A DNA stretch of 64,000 bases from Flavobacteriales bacterium (GCA_002722245.1 PBLA01000033.1:130813-194812); one strand, 5' to 3'; shown: positions 42,247 through 52,897, numbered from the stretch's first letter. Notes: a model not told the origin generated them from the letters alone. Translations and numbers: made by a program.

Positions 42247-45200
42247 TTATCCGCCATAAAAAAACAGTTGGAAGAAACCATTAATGTAATGAACCTCTCT
42301 GGAAGAATCTTCATATCGATGCACAAAATAATAAACTCCAGGAGTCACTCGTTGATTTTCAAAATAACCGTCCCAAGACGGAACCAAATCCTTACTTTGG
42401 AAAACCTTTAACCCCCAACGATTATAAACCTCGTACTCACTCCATAAAATATTATCAATATAATCTTGCCTATCTTTTCCTTCTGGAATATCAAGTCCGC
42501 ATGTCATGCCTGGAGGATTATTTGGATTTCCAAGCTCGCAAATTCTCTCTGTAATATTAGTCGGAAGACAATACTCATCTATAAATACCGTATCACCCGT
42601 ATAGCACCCAGTGGCAGAGTCGGTTAAAGTTCCATAAATGGTAATCGGTGCATAATCCGCTGTAAAAATAGTATCATTGATATTATTGTTATCCGATCCA
42701 CCTTTTGAATCCGCCCAAGTTAAATCACCAATAACATTCATATCGGCAATAACCATTCGTATATCGAGTCGTTCTTGACCTAAAGAACACATGACCGTAT
42801 CAGGACCTAAATCAATAAATGGCACACGAATAACCGCATTTGTGAATTCATGGACACCACTACAATTAAACTTATCGGTTACAAGTAACTCATAAAGACC
42901 ATCTAGATATGGCACAATAACTTGCCCTTGATCGGATCCCCCATCGGGCAATGTCCAATCGTACACAGCTTCTTCAAATGCCCCCGCGTCGAAAGGAGTT
43001 TCATCTTCCATTCCAAAACATACTTGATGGTTATCAGCTAAAGCACTCATATCCAATGAATCCAGAGCATTCACCACCATTTCAGCGCTATCCACACATC
43101 CCTTATCATCTGTGATCACAACTGAAATTGACCCTGGTCCAATTTGAGTATTTGTAGGCCCCGAAGTACCATCACTCCATTGATAGTCCACTCCATTAGA
43201 CAAGGTGACATCTAATTCTATTTCACGCCCTTCACATGCAGAATCCGTAGCTGCTAAATTTACAGCAGGCAATTCGTTTTCAGTAATCGTAGCAGTTGCC
43301 TCATTGGTACAATTATTACCATCTGTGATTTCAACTGTGATAGAACCGGCTGTTTTCACATAAAATGTTTGACTAGTTTCACCATTGTCCCAAGAATAAT
43401 CCGTTCCATTTGGACCAGCATCAACCTCAACGCTATCTCCAGCACAGAATTCATACGATGAGTTAAGTGTCACCTCTGGTAATTGATGATTATCTATGTA
43501 TGCGGTATCACTGGCCTCACACCCGTTAGCTGTCCGTACAACTACTCTATAAATTCCAGAATCTGCATCAAGAGTTTGTTCATCGTCTGCCAATAAGACT
43601 CCATCCAAATACCATAGATAAGTCAAGTCCAAACCAGATCCCGCATCCAACGTTTTGGTTACATTGTCACAAATAATATCATCGCCTCCCAAATCAACCG
43701 TTGGTGGATTTTCCTTTGTAACTGATCTGGAGGTGACAAATTCACAGCCATCAACATCTGTAATTGTTACACCATAGGTCGCATCATCAGAGGATACTCT
43801 TATTGTTGGTGTACTTTCTCCATTTGGCGTCCATGCATAGGACGATGCATCTGGATGTGTTGCGTCCAATGTTAAAGAATCATCTGCACAAACGGTTACA
43901 TCTCCCCCTAAATCAACTCGAGGTAAATCATTTTGATTGATATCTACATTATCCGTAGCAGTACAACCATTACCATCTGTAACGGTTACTTCTATATTCC
44001 CTTCCGTATTCACAACTTCAGTTTGAGCCGTTCCTCCTGAAGACCAATCATACTCCACAAATCCCGCTCCTGCATCCAGTGTCACATCGGATTCTTCACA
44101 GAAAAATAAATCGCCTGTTGTACTTGTTATTGTTACAGTAGGTAAACTAAATGTATCTACTACTACTGTATCACTGGCCTCGCAGCCATTCTCTCCAGTA
44201 ACTGTTAACACATAGGTTCCTGCTGTTCCTACAATAATTTGATTATTCGTATCCAATGTATTCCATTCAAATGTTTCACCTGGGTTTCTATCAACTCCTA
44301 AAACAATCGTTTCTTGATCTTTACATATGGTTACATTTGGATCACCCAAATCAACGGATGGTAACGCACCTGTAGTAATAGTCTTCTGAGTGATAAATTC
44401 ACACCCATCATTATCCGTAACAGTCACACCATAAGTCACATTTTCCGATGAAACTCTTATTGTAGGTGTACTTTCTCCATTCGGTGTCCACGCATAGGAT
44501 ACTGCATCTGGATGTGTTGCATCAATGGTTATTGAATCATTTCCACACACATTTTGATCACCCCCTAAATCTACAGTAGGCAATTCATTTTCCGTAATAA
44601 CAATATCATCTGTTGCCGTACAACCATTCGCGTCCGTTACTGTTACCGAATAAGTATTCGCTGAACTTACTGTTTCATCTCGTTCATCTCCACCAGACGA
44701 CCAATCGTAAGTATTAAAAGCAATATCGGTTCGTAAAGTCACATCTGAACCTACACAATAAAAAGTATCTCCAGATAAAGGAACAATTTCAACGGTAGGA
44801 AGCGTATGCCCTGAAATAATAATCTCATCCGTGGCTTCACATCCATTCGGGGAAGTAACAGTAATGGATATTGTTCCTGGAGAATTTACCAAAACAATAT
44901 TATTTGTATCCAATGTACTCCAGCTGTAAGTATGACCTGGGAGCCTAACTGGTCCAATTTCTAAATTTGTTTGACCCGAACATATCGTGGTATCATTTCC
45001 TAAATCAACCTCTGGTGCGTTTTCGAGTGTAACTTCATGGTCATCTTGTCCAACACATCCGAAAGCATCTGTTTCAGTGATTGTATATGTCCCGCCCGTT
45101 ATTACTGTTCTTGGGTTGTCGTCATTACCAGTATCGGTCCAATTTAAGGTCCCTCCTCCACTCGTAACAGTCAAATCCGTTGAAGCTCCATCACAAACAA

Positions 45201-47118
45201 TATCTGCCCCTGTGATTTCAGGACTTGGTAATGAACGCTCTGAGATGGTAATATCATCTGTTCCTACACATCCGTTCGCATCCTCTACAGTTACCGTAAA
45301 TGTTCCTTCTGAATTAAATGTAGCTTCTCTTTGATCTCCTCCAGAAGGTGACCAATCGTAGGAAGTAAATCCAGCACCCGCATCTACCGTAACATCACTT
45401 CCTGCACAATAGAAATCATCACCTGTAATGGTTGGGTTAGGAACTGCATGCGTACTGATTTCTATTTCATCAGAACCAGGACAACCATCCGCATTTTCAA
45501 CCTCTACTCTGTATGTTCCAGAATCCGCTTCAAAAGTTTGACTATCATTCGATGAAGACTGTAAAACGCCATTTTCATACCATCGGATAGAGGTATAACC
45601 CGCGCCTACATCTAAATTACGTGTGGTGTTTCCACAAATTGTAACATCATCCCCTAGATCGGGATCGATATTAGGACAACATTCATTCACTGTAATATAA
45701 ATACTATCTGGTTCATCACAGCCATTATCATAAGTGACTAAATTTGGAGCGCTTGTTGAAGCCAACGTAGGATCAAACATACCCCCTGAAGTTATGTATG
45801 AAGCTGAAGCAGGTCCAAAAGTTCCTCCCGCAGGATTAGCTGTTAACTGAACAGGACTATCGTCATTACAAAACGCTCCAACAGCATTGATTAAACATTC
45901 ATTTGAAACATTACATACAAATCCTTGCGGCATTGCATATGATACGGTTTGAGCCCCTGGAGCAGCTGCAAAACTTAATGCTGAATAATTATAACCTACA
46001 GAACCAGCAGGGTTGTTAGGATTATCAATTCTTGCCAAAGTCATAGAACCAGGAACAGTAGGTTTTCCTATATATAATTTCTCATCAGGTCCTGAAATGA
46101 TTTCGCCATGAATATTTGATGATGATACCCAAGTAGAGGTTTCATTCTCTACATCGTACTGAAAAATTCCAGAAAACAGATTACTTGCTAAATATACTTT
46201 TGAACCATCAGGTGAAAATTCAGAACCATACCCCCAATATGTATTCCCTGTTGGATCTAAAACCTTTTTAGGATTAGACAATGCTCCTGTATGCTTATTA
46301 AAATCTAAAATAAAAGTTCCAGCAGGGGATTGTGCTGTAAAAATTAATTTTGTTCCATCAGGATTTATATCCATTGAACCTCTTAAACTTGATGCATTAC
46401 TTATATCAGAAATTCCTGATCCAACTGCACCATTTCTCATTACAACATTATCAGAAACTGTACTTTGAATACCATCTTTAGTTACTAAAACCCTTGTGAA
46501 ATTATAACTTGATTCTTGATGAGCTATAATCCAAATACTATCAGATCCACAAACTCCATACGAGGTAAGCATTTCACCAGAACTTGCTTCAAGCAAATTA
46601 TCAAATGATGTTACCCTACCTAAGGGAGGATCACCTCCGCCTGCATTACCTTGTAAAGACAAATCTATTTCACTGAATCGCAAACCTGTTCCACTTCCAT
46701 CCTCAGCTCCAGTTGTAAAAAGAAGATACTTAGTATCTGAATTTGGAACTTTTAGAATATAGGCTCCTTGAACTGCACTTGCTGTAGTACCTTGTTGAGA
46801 ACCTTGAAGCGCGGCTGGTGCCCCTGACATCAGGTTATGTGAAGCATCCATTATTTCAATCCCATCAGAATAAAACAGCACATTACCATTTTCATCCGAA
46901 GCAACTGAAACTGATTCATAATAAGCTAGTGCAGATTCATTCCAAGTTCTAACGGGTGCTCCACCTCCTGAAAAATCTAACCCAAAAGATGAATACCTCC
47001 AAGCAGGTATTGGCCCCGTTAGAGTTGAACCAAAATACCAAACGTTATTTTCATATTGCCCATGAATTTTGGAGAATAATCCAAAAGAGATTAGCATTAA
47101 AACAATTATTCTTTTCAT
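42247..47118 (-). CDS. Giant T9SS-secreted multidomain surface protein (type B sorting domain)
   Basis: A 1623-residue protein with a signal peptide (about 1-20). A beta-propeller-like N-terminal part (about 20-400) has YENNVWYFGSTLTG, LKVPNSDTKYLLFTTG and IDLSLQGN blades. After this, about a dozen Ig/PKD-like modules of roughly 75-80 residues extend to about 1480. The modules recur with near-identical blocks such as AWTPNGESTPTIRVSS and a TDxxGCE or ANGC cysteine element. The C-terminus YEVYNRWGLKVFQSKD to YYFVHRYEDSS is the type B T9SS sorting domain (CHU_C type). It should be carried across the outer membrane by T9SS and anchored or released as an adhesin. It starts with a clear ATG and has its own terminator. 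Confidence 0.92.
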   Translation of the reverse strand: MKRIIVLMLISFGLFSKIHGQYENNVWYFGSTLTGPIPAWRYSSFGLDFSGGGAPVRTWNESALAYYESVSVASDENGNVLFYSDGIEIMDASHNLMSGAPAALQGSQQGTTASAVQGAYILKVPNSDTKYLLFTTGAEDGSGTGLRFSEIDLSLQGNAGGGDPPLGRVTSFDNLLEASSGEMLTSYGVCGSDSIWIIAHQESSYNFTRVLVTKDGIQSTVSDNVVMRNGAVGSGISDISNASSLRGSMDINPDGTKLIFTAQSPAGTFILDFNKHTGALSNPKKVLDPTGNTYWGYGSEFSPDGSKVYLASNLFSGIFQYDVENETSTWVSSSNIHGEIISGPDEKLYIGKPTVPGSMTLARIDNPNNPAGSVGYNYSALSFAAAPGAQTVSYAMPQGFVCNVSNECLINAVGAFCNDDSPVQLTANPAGGTFGPASASYITSGGMFDPTLASTSAPNLVTYDNGCDEPDSIYITVNECCPNIDPDLGDDVTICGNTTRNLDVGAGYTSIRWYENGVLQSSSNDSQTFEADSGTYRVEVENADGCPGSDEIEISTHAVPNPTITGDDFYCAGSDVTVDAGAGFTSYDWSPSGGDQREATFNSEGTFTVTVEDANGCVGTDDITISERSLPSPEITGADIVCDGASTDLTVTSGGGTLNWTDTGNDDNPRTVITGGTYTITETDAFGCVGQDDHEVTLENAPEVDLGNDTTICSGQTNLEIGPVRLPGHTYSWSTLDTNNIVLVNSPGTISITVTSPNGCEATDEIIISGHTLPTVEIVPLSGDTFYCVGSDVTLRTDIAFNTYDWSSGGDERDETVSSANTYSVTVTDANGCTATDDIVITENELPTVDLGGDQNVCGNDSITIDATHPDAVSYAWTPNGESTPTIRVSSENVTYGVTVTDNDGCEFITQKTITTGALPSVDLGDPNVTICKDQETIVLGVDRNPGETFEWNTLDTNNQIIVGTAGTYVLTVTGENGCEASDTVVVDTFSLPTVTITSTTGDLFFCEESDVTLDAGAGFVEYDWSSGGTAQTEVVNTEGNIEVTVTDGNGCTATDNVDINQNDLPRVDLGGDVTVCADDSLTLDATHPDASSYAWTPNGESTPTIRVSSDDATYGVTITDVDGCEFVTSRSVTKENPPTVDLGGDDIICDNVTKTLDAGSGLDLTYLWYLDGVLLADDEQTLDADSGIYRVVVRTANGCEASDTAYIDNHQLPEVTLNSSYEFCAGDSVEVDAGPNGTDYSWDNGETSQTFYVKTAGSITVEITDGNNCTNEATATITENELPAVNLAATDSACEGREIELDVTLSNGVDYQWSDGTSGPTNTQIGPGSISVVITDDKGCVDSAEMVVNALDSLDMSALADNHQVCFGMEDETPFDAGAFEEAVYDWTLPDGGSDQGQVIVPYLDGLYELLVTDKFNCSGVHEFTNAVIRVPFIDLGPDTVMCSLGQERLDIRMVIADMNVIGDLTWADSKGGSDNNNINDTIFTADYAPITIYGTLTDSATGCYTGDTVFIDEYCLPTNITERICELGNPNNPPGMTCGLDIPEGKDRQDYIDNILWSEYEVYNRWGLKVFQSKDLVPSWDGYFENQRVTPGVYYFVHRYEDSSREVHYINGFFQLFFYGG

Positions 47119-47160
47119 AACAGCCTGTTAAGTTTCACTGCAATAATGCACAACCTGCGC

Positions 47161-47211
47161 AAAAGATACAGTTTAAACCTTTTTTTTACATTGAAGGATA
47201 AAATCCTTCAA
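47161..47211 (-). promoter_or_regulatory. Promoter region with 9-bp inverted repeat upstream of the T9SS gene
   Basis: TATCTTTT (47161-47168 on the minus strand) resembles TAnnTTTG. Perfect inverted repeat TTGAAGGAT-AAA-ATCCTTCAA at 47191-47211 spans the -33 region and upstream, an operator-like position. No T-run follows it, so it is not a terminator. Confidence 0.4.
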
Positions 47212-47276
47212 TTCAATTATAACCGCCTAAGTTAATAATCTTAAAATTAATGGGAGCATAAAAAACTTTGTCTACA

Positions 47277-47310
47277 GAAAAATTGGAGTGATTTTTTTTA
47301 AACAAACTCC
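47277..47310 (-). terminator. Weak terminator of the sterol-desaturase-family gene
   Basis: Stem GGAGT/ACTCC with a long A/T loop directly after the stop, followed by AATTTTT on the minus strand. Confidence 0.4.
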
Positions 47311-47312
47311 TT

Positions 47313-48281
47313 TTATTTGGACCTCAAGAAAAAACGCGAAAAAGGACGTATTAAACTTTTAAAGAAGGTATTATAATGACGATCCTCTTCCCCTAGTCCA
47401 ACAATGAGATGTTCTACCTCTTTCGATTTCACAAGGGTTCCAAACATCTTATCCCATATCGCTAATTTTGACCCTAAGTTTTTATCATGTAAATGCTTTT
47501 GAGCACTGTGATGAATTTGGTGTTGATAAGGACTAATTAACCAACTCTCCAACCAATTAAAATATACCAATTTGATGTGCGAATGCCGGAGATTTGCGCC
47601 CCAAGTGTTAAAGGCAAATAACACTAAATTAACACCCATAAATGTTTTCTGATAAAAAACTCCTCCTCCTGCTAAATAGTTAAAGGTTCCTCCTAGAAGA
47701 ATCAAAACAAGGGCATACCTCATATTGTTTAACACCAATTCAATGGGATGAATTCTAAATTGAGTAATAGGGTTGAGTGCTGTGGAGGAATGATGAATTT
47801 TATGAAAAGCCCACAAAAAAGGAATTTTATGGTATAATAGATGGAGGAGATAATATGAAAAATCACCTATAATTAATATGAATAAAGGGTAAATCACCAA
47901 TAAAACAGGAATATCCAACTCTATAGTTTTATAGCCTACATGTTCCAAAAACCATTCATTCAGGTTGTTTTGTTGGCGAGTCACCCACAAAAGAACCCAG
48001 CTTAAAAAAAGGACTTTGAAAAAACCATTAAATAAAAGAAACGCATAATCTGTGAATGCCGTTTTACTCCAATAATGCTCTTTTTTAAACAAAAACGCCA
48101 AAAAATTTTTAATTGTATTTCCTTTAGAGTGTTGGACGTTCGGCACTCTGGATTGGGTTCGCCAATATACGTATACAGCCAAAAGAATTGACGTAAGAAT
48201 ATAAAACCAATGAATTCTTTCTTGTAAATTGATTGTATACCCTATACTGGCCTCTAAAGCTTTTACGAGCGTTTGAAACAT
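47313..48281 (-). CDS. Sterol desaturase / fatty acid hydroxylase family protein
   Basis: A 322-residue membrane protein with four to five hydrophobic segments. The histidine boxes of the di-iron fatty-acid hydroxylase superfamily are present: HLLYH and WAFHKIHHS (an HxxxH, HxxHH set around residue 165-185) and a C-terminal HQIHHSAQKHLHD. The enzymes hydroxylate or desaturate lipid acyl chains, sterols or carotenoids using O2. It acts in the inner membrane. The substrate is not identifiable, and no lipid or carotenoid genes are adjacent. It begins with ATG and lies in its own unit between the sucB terminator and the T9SS gene. Confidence 0.92.
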   Translation of the reverse strand: MFQTLVKALEASIGYTINLQERIHWFYILTSILLAVYVYWRTQSRVPNVQHSKGNTIKNFLAFLFKKEHYWSKTAFTDYAFLLFNGFFKVLFLSWVLLWVTRQQNNLNEWFLEHVGYKTIELDIPVLLVIYPLFILIIGDFSYYLLHLLYHKIPFLWAFHKIHHSSTALNPITQFRIHPIELVLNNMRYALVLILLGGTFNYLAGGGVFYQKTFMGVNLVLFAFNTWGANLRHSHIKLVYFNWLESWLISPYQHQIHHSAQKHLHDKNLGSKLAIWDKMFGTLVKSKEVEHLIVGLGEEDRHYNTFFKSLIRPFSRFFLRSK

Positions 48282-48360
48282 TACTGCAAAATTAATTGAT
48301 TGGAATATTCAATCAATACCCTGTTTAGGGTAGAATACAATGAATGGTATACGTTTAAAT

Positions 48361-48395
48361 TAAAAAAGCTCGACAGTTTTGCCGAGCTTTTTTAA
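48361..48395 (-). terminator. Bidirectional terminator after sucB
   Basis: An 11-bp stem formed by AAAAAAGCTCG and CGAGCTTTTTT (with a 10-base loop), so it terminates in both directions. It lies 18 bases past the sucB stop. Confidence 0.9.
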
Positions 48396-48412
48396 TCTTA
48401 CTTCATTAAAGT

Positions 48413-50008
48413 TTATAATCCCAATAATACTTGCTCTGGAGTTTTTCCTCCAAATAATAAACTTACTGGGTTTTCTAAATAATCTTTCACTGTTTTAAGG
48501 AATCCTACCGAGTCCTTTCCATCAATAATTCTATGATCATAAGACAATGCCACATACATAATAGGACGGATTTCTACTTTTCCATTAATGGCTACTGGTC
48601 GCTCAACAATATTGTGCATTCCCAAAATAGCCGACTGTGGTGGGTTGATGATTGGTGTGGATAACATGGATCCAAAAACCCCTCCGTTGGTTATTGTAAA
48701 TGTTCCTCCAGTCATTTCAGGGATGGTTAATTTCCCATCTCTTGCTTTAATGGCTAATCTTCTGATTTCAGCTTCAATTTCAGCTAAACTCATTTGCTCA
48801 GCATTTCTTAAAACAGGAACCATTAAGCCTTTTGGTGATGAAACGGCAATACCAACATCAGCATAGTCAAAGTTAACAATGTGATCATCATCAATCATTG
48901 CATTAACATCAGGGAACTGACGCAATGCTTCTGTTACTGCTTTTGTAAAGAAAGACATGAATCCAACGCCTACACCATGTGTTTCTTTAAATGTTTCTTT
49001 ATATTTTTTTCGAATATCCATAATTGGCTTCATGTCCACCTCATTAAATGTGGTTAACATGGCCGTTTCTTGTTTTACAGCTACTAATCGCTCGGCAATT
49101 TTTCTTCGAAGAGCTTTCATTTTCTTGGAGGATTCTTCTCTGGTTCCTCCCCATCCTTGAGCAACATCTCCTGCATTAAATCCTGCTGCGATGTAATCTA
49201 CTACATCAGACTTCAATATTCTACCGTCTTTCCCTGAGCCGTTTACTTTCGCTAAATCAACATTCGCCTCTCTTGCTAACTTGGCAGCTGCAGGACCAGC
49301 ATGACCATTAGCATGACTTGTCTTCGCTGGGGAAACAGGCTGAGGGGGTGGTGTTGGCGCTGCTGTTTTCTGTACGTTTGTTTCAGGAACAGGTGCAGAT
49401 ACAGGTGCAGACCAGTTCGGATCAATCTTTGCGATAACATCTCCCACATTTACAGTTGTTCCCTCATCCACTAATCGGGTGATCACACCTGCTGCTTCCG
49501 ATGGCAATCCTAATGTCGCTTTGTCAGAATCAACTTCGCAAATATCTTCATCTAATTCAACGTAATCGCCATCCTCTTTAAGCCAAGTCGCAATCTCTAC
49601 CTCCGTGATAGATTCTCCTGGGGAAGGAACTGCAATTTCTATTTCTGGTTTGCCCTCACCCGTTGGTTTTGGCTTACCGTCACCATTTACTGCAGGTACT
49701 ACCTCTGCCACAACAGACGAGGCTTCTTCTTTTGCAGGAAGATCATTTGCTACTCCTTGTGGAGCAACAGCGCTGGTATCAATTTTTGCAACGACATCTC
49801 CCACTTGAACAACATCACCTTCTTCAACAAGAATTTCAATTGTTCCTGCTACTTCAGAAGGCAATCCTAAGGTTGCTTTATCCGAGTCTACTTCACAAAT
49901 ATCTTCATCCAATTCAACGTAATCGCCATTGGACTTTAACCAGGTTGCTATTTCTACCTCTGTGATAGATTCTCCTGGACTTGGAACTTTGATTTCTACG
50001 ATTGACAT
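48413..50008 (-). CDS. sucB: 2-oxoglutarate dehydrogenase E2 (dihydrolipoyl succinyltransferase) with two lipoyl domains
   Basis: A 531-residue E2. Two N-terminal lipoyl domains have lipoylated lysines K44 and K163, each in an identical [13 protein letters not shown] context. An Ala/Pro-rich linker comes next, then a peripheral subunit-binding domain (about 240-275, [16 protein letters not shown]). The C-terminal catalytic domain has the HRIIDGKD motif (HxxxDG-type) at the end. It transfers succinyl from the E1-bound intermediate to CoA in the TCA cycle. The two lipoyl domains differ at only two of 44 central positions. It lies 28 bases downstream of sucA and ends at a strong terminator. Confidence 0.96.
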   Translation of the reverse strand: MSIVEIKVPSPGESITEVEIATWLKSNGDYVELDEDICEVDSDKATLGLPSEVAGTIEILVEEGDVVQVGDVVAKIDTSAVAPQGVANDLPAKEEASSVVAEVVPAVNGDGKPKPTGEGKPEIEIAVPSPGESITEVEIATWLKEDGDYVELDEDICEVDSDKATLGLPSEAAGVITRLVDEGTTVNVGDVIAKIDPNWSAPVSAPVPETNVQKTAAPTPPPQPVSPAKTSHANGHAGPAAAKLAREANVDLAKVNGSGKDGRILKSDVVDYIAAGFNAGDVAQGWGGTREESSKKMKALRRKIAERLVAVKQETAMLTTFNEVDMKPIMDIRKKYKETFKETHGVGVGFMSFFTKAVTEALRQFPDVNAMIDDDHIVNFDYADVGIAVSSPKGLMVPVLRNAEQMSLAEIEAEIRRLAIKARDGKLTIPEMTGGTFTITNGGVFGSMLSTPIINPPQSAILGMHNIVERPVAINGKVEIRPIMYVALSYDHRIIDGKDSVGFLKTVKDYLENPVSLLFGGKTPEQVLLGL

Positions 50009-50036
50009 GTTATATTTTTTTCTAATTGTTCAACAT

Positions 50037-52787
50037 TTATTTTGCTAATACTACTTTCGCATGCGAGAATACTTGATCGAAAAATATTTTCAGTCGCTTT
50101 TCATGACGCTTTTTTGAACCTGCTGCTGGAGCAGAACTTTCCATTCTTCCAATGTATTCTAACTTGACTTCTGGGAATTTTCTTAACATAAATCCCCATG
50201 CACCCATATTCTCTGGCTCCTCTTGAACCCAAAAATGCTTTTCAGCTTTGTTGTATTTTTTCAGAATTGCTTTAATTTGCTTCACTGGCAATGGGCTGAT
50301 TTGTTCAATTCTTACAAGAGCAACATTGTCTAAATTTGCATATTTTTCTTGCTCAGCAATGATTTCATAGTATACTTTTCCCGACATGAACATTACCGTA
50401 TCCACATCTTTCGCTTTTTTGTCGGATGGGTCATCAATGACCTCTTGAAAACTCCCATTTATTAAGTCTTCTAAAGGCGATACACATTCAGGATACCTTA
50501 ATAATTTTTTGGGAGTAAATACCATCAAAGGTTTACGGAAATCTCTCACCATTTGTCTTCTTAACGCATGAAAGAAATTCGCTGGGGTGGTACAGTTTAA
50601 GATCTGAATATTTAATCCTGCAGATAATTGAAGGAAACGTTCTAATCGAGCACTCGAATGTTCTGCTCCTTGCCCCTCATACCCGTGCGGCATCAACATC
50701 ACTAATCCAGATTGAGTTTTCCATTTATCCTCACCGGCAACAATGAATTGATCAATCATGATTTGGGCTCCGTTATTGAAGTCTCCAAACTGTGCCTCCC
50801 AAATAGTAAGAGAATTTGGATTTGTTAATGAATAGCCATATTCATACCCCAGTACGCCATACTCAGAGAGTAAGGAATTGTATATCCAAATTTTACCTCC
50901 TTTATCCGAAGGAATATTATTTAATGGAATATATTTTGTTTCGTTATCTTCCGTTTTAAGCACTGCGTGACGATGAGAAAATGTTCCTCTTTGCACATCC
51001 TGTCCTGTAAATCGAATTGTTTTCCCTTCATTGATTAATGATCCATAGGCTAAAAGCTCTGCCATACCCCAATCTAATTGGTTTGTATCATTAATCATTG
51101 CCTCACGCTTTGCAAATTCCTTTTGAATTTTTCGAATGAAATTTAAATCCTTAGGTTGCGTGTAAATTGCTTTCGCAACTTTTAGTAATTCCTTTTTTGC
51201 AACGCCTGTTTTAGGTGACTGTTCAAAATCCGCTTCTGTTCCATATCGAAAGTCTTTCCAGTAGTCCTCCAAAAATGATGTAACAGTCGCTTTAGTAATT
51301 TGTTTCGATTCTAAAATTCTGGCCTGAAGTTCATCTTGGAATTCTTTTTCCATTTTCTTGGCCATTTGTTGCTCCAGTACTCCCTCGGACATCAATTTAT
51401 CTACGTAAATTTTTCGAGGATCTGGATGCTTGGCTATGGCTTTATATAATAACGGTTGAGTATATCTTGGCTCATCTCCTTCGTTATGTCCATGCTTTCG
51501 ATAACATAGTAAATCAATAAAAACATCTTTACCATATCGCTGACGGTACTCCATAGCCAGGTTAATGGTATGTGTTAATGCTTCAGCGTCGTCTCCATTC
51601 ACATGAAATACTGGTGACAATGTTACTTTACCAATATCGGTGCAATAAGTGGACGATCTGGCATCTCTATAATTGGTAGTAAAACCAACCTGATTATTAA
51701 TCACAATATGAATAGTCCCTCCAGTTTTATATCCCTTAAGCTGAGCCATTTGGATGTACTCATAAACGATTCCCTGCCCCGCAACTGCCGCATCTCCGTG
51801 AATCAAAACTGGACATACTTTTGTGTTATCGTTTCCGTATTCTTTATCTAATTTTGCTCGAGCAATTCCTCCTACCACAGGATCAACGGCCTCTAAATGA
51901 GAGGGATTAGGAGCTAAGGTCATTTTTATGTCTTTTCCTGAATCTGTTTTGATATCACAGGTATATCCTAAATGATATTTTACATCTCCATCAAATCCTA
52001 ATGGTTCATCCTCAAAATCTTTCCCTTCAATTTCCGAGAAGATTTCTTTATACGTTTTGTAAAAAATATTTGCCAAAACATTCAGTCTCCCCCTGTGAGC
52101 CATCCCAAATACGTATTCATCTACGCCTAATTTGGCACCTGTTTCAACAACAGAATCCAAGGCCGGTATAAGAACCTCGGCTCCTTGCAAAGAAAAACGT
52201 TTTTGACCGACGTACTTTTTGTCCAAAAATTGTTCAAAAACTACTGCCTGGTTTAATTTCTTTAAGATTTGCTGCTTTTGATCAACAGAGAATTTTGTTC
52301 TGTTTTTTCCGCTTTCAATCTTTTGCTGTAACCACTCAACTTCATCTGGTTTTCTGATATAGGTATACTCAACTCCAATATTATCGCAATACGTTGCATC
52401 CAAGTGAGCAATTATATCCTTTAACTTACGTGTTCCAATCCCTATCCTACTTCCTGCCTGAAATTCAACCTCAAGATCGGATTGATCTAAGCCAAAATTC
52501 TCAATGTTCAGAGTTGGAACATATTTTCGTCGTTCTCTTACCGGATTGGTATGTGTAAAGAGGTGACCGCATTTTCGGTATGCTTCAATTAATTCAACGA
52601 CTTTGAATTCTTTCAATACATTTTCTGGGACAGCTCCCTCTGTATCAAAATTCGCCTTAGCAAAATCAAACCCAGCAAAAAATTGTTGCCACGTTTCATC
52701 TACTTGATTAGGGTCTGCTAAAAACTGCTCATACAATGACTCTACAGCATTTACATCCCCATTTCCTACAAATGTAAATTTGTCCAT
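50037..52787 (-). CDS. sucA: 2-oxoglutarate dehydrogenase E1
   Basis: A 916-residue TPP-dependent E1o from the ATG at 52787; a seven-codon upstream extension is open. It has FVGNGDVNAVESLYEQF and WQQFFAGFDF at the start, FGMAHRGRLNVLANI, VLIHGDAAVAGQGIVYE (TPP-binding GDxA motif) ending at VINNQVGFTTNYRDARS, and a C-terminal LLRYPECVSPLEDL and WVQEEPENMGAW. It is a cytoplasmic complex component with SucB (next gene) and a lipoamide dehydrogenase encoded elsewhere. The two genes form an operon. The length and motifs are normal. Confidence 0.97.
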   Translation of the reverse strand: MDKFTFVGNGDVNAVESLYEQFLADPNQVDETWQQFFAGFDFAKANFDTEGAVPENVLKEFKVVELIEAYRKCGHLFTHTNPVRERRKYVPTLNIENFGLDQSDLEVEFQAGSRIGIGTRKLKDIIAHLDATYCDNIGVEYTYIRKPDEVEWLQQKIESGKNRTKFSVDQKQQILKKLNQAVVFEQFLDKKYVGQKRFSLQGAEVLIPALDSVVETGAKLGVDEYVFGMAHRGRLNVLANIFYKTYKEIFSEIEGKDFEDEPLGFDGDVKYHLGYTCDIKTDSGKDIKMTLAPNPSHLEAVDPVVGGIARAKLDKEYGNDNTKVCPVLIHGDAAVAGQGIVYEYIQMAQLKGYKTGGTIHIVINNQVGFTTNYRDARSSTYCTDIGKVTLSPVFHVNGDDAEALTHTINLAMEYRQRYGKDVFIDLLCYRKHGHNEGDEPRYTQPLLYKAIAKHPDPRKIYVDKLMSEGVLEQQMAKKMEKEFQDELQARILESKQITKATVTSFLEDYWKDFRYGTEADFEQSPKTGVAKKELLKVAKAIYTQPKDLNFIRKIQKEFAKREAMINDTNQLDWGMAELLAYGSLINEGKTIRFTGQDVQRGTFSHRHAVLKTEDNETKYIPLNNIPSDKGGKIWIYNSLLSEYGVLGYEYGYSLTNPNSLTIWEAQFGDFNNGAQIMIDQFIVAGEDKWKTQSGLVMLMPHGYEGQGAEHSSARLERFLQLSAGLNIQILNCTTPANFFHALRRQMVRDFRKPLMVFTPKKLLRYPECVSPLEDLINGSFQEVIDDPSDKKAKDVDTVMFMSGKVYYEIIAEQEKYANLDNVALVRIEQISPLPVKQIKAILKKYNKAEKHFWVQEEPENMGAWGFMLRKFPEVKLEYIGRMESSAPAAGSKKRHEKRLKIFFDQVFSHAKVVLAK

Positions 52788-52897
52788 TTTGGGTCTTTTC
52801 AAATTCAACAGACAAAACTAATGTTTTTCCGTGATTCATGTCTACTGTTTTTCGTAAGAAATACCTTTTTTAGATAGGAAAATAAACCAATCCCCCA

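Noticed and set aside
44987-45334. 115-codon plus-strand ORF within the T9SS gene
   Set aside because: Antisense shadow of a strongly coding Ig-repeat region. Ser/Val/Pro-rich translation follows the repeat periodicity and has no family-like features.
49663-49965. 100-codon Leu/Gln-rich plus-strand ORF over the sucB lipoyl region
   Set aside because: Reverse-frame translation of the lipoyl domains. The composition is an artefact of the sense codons.
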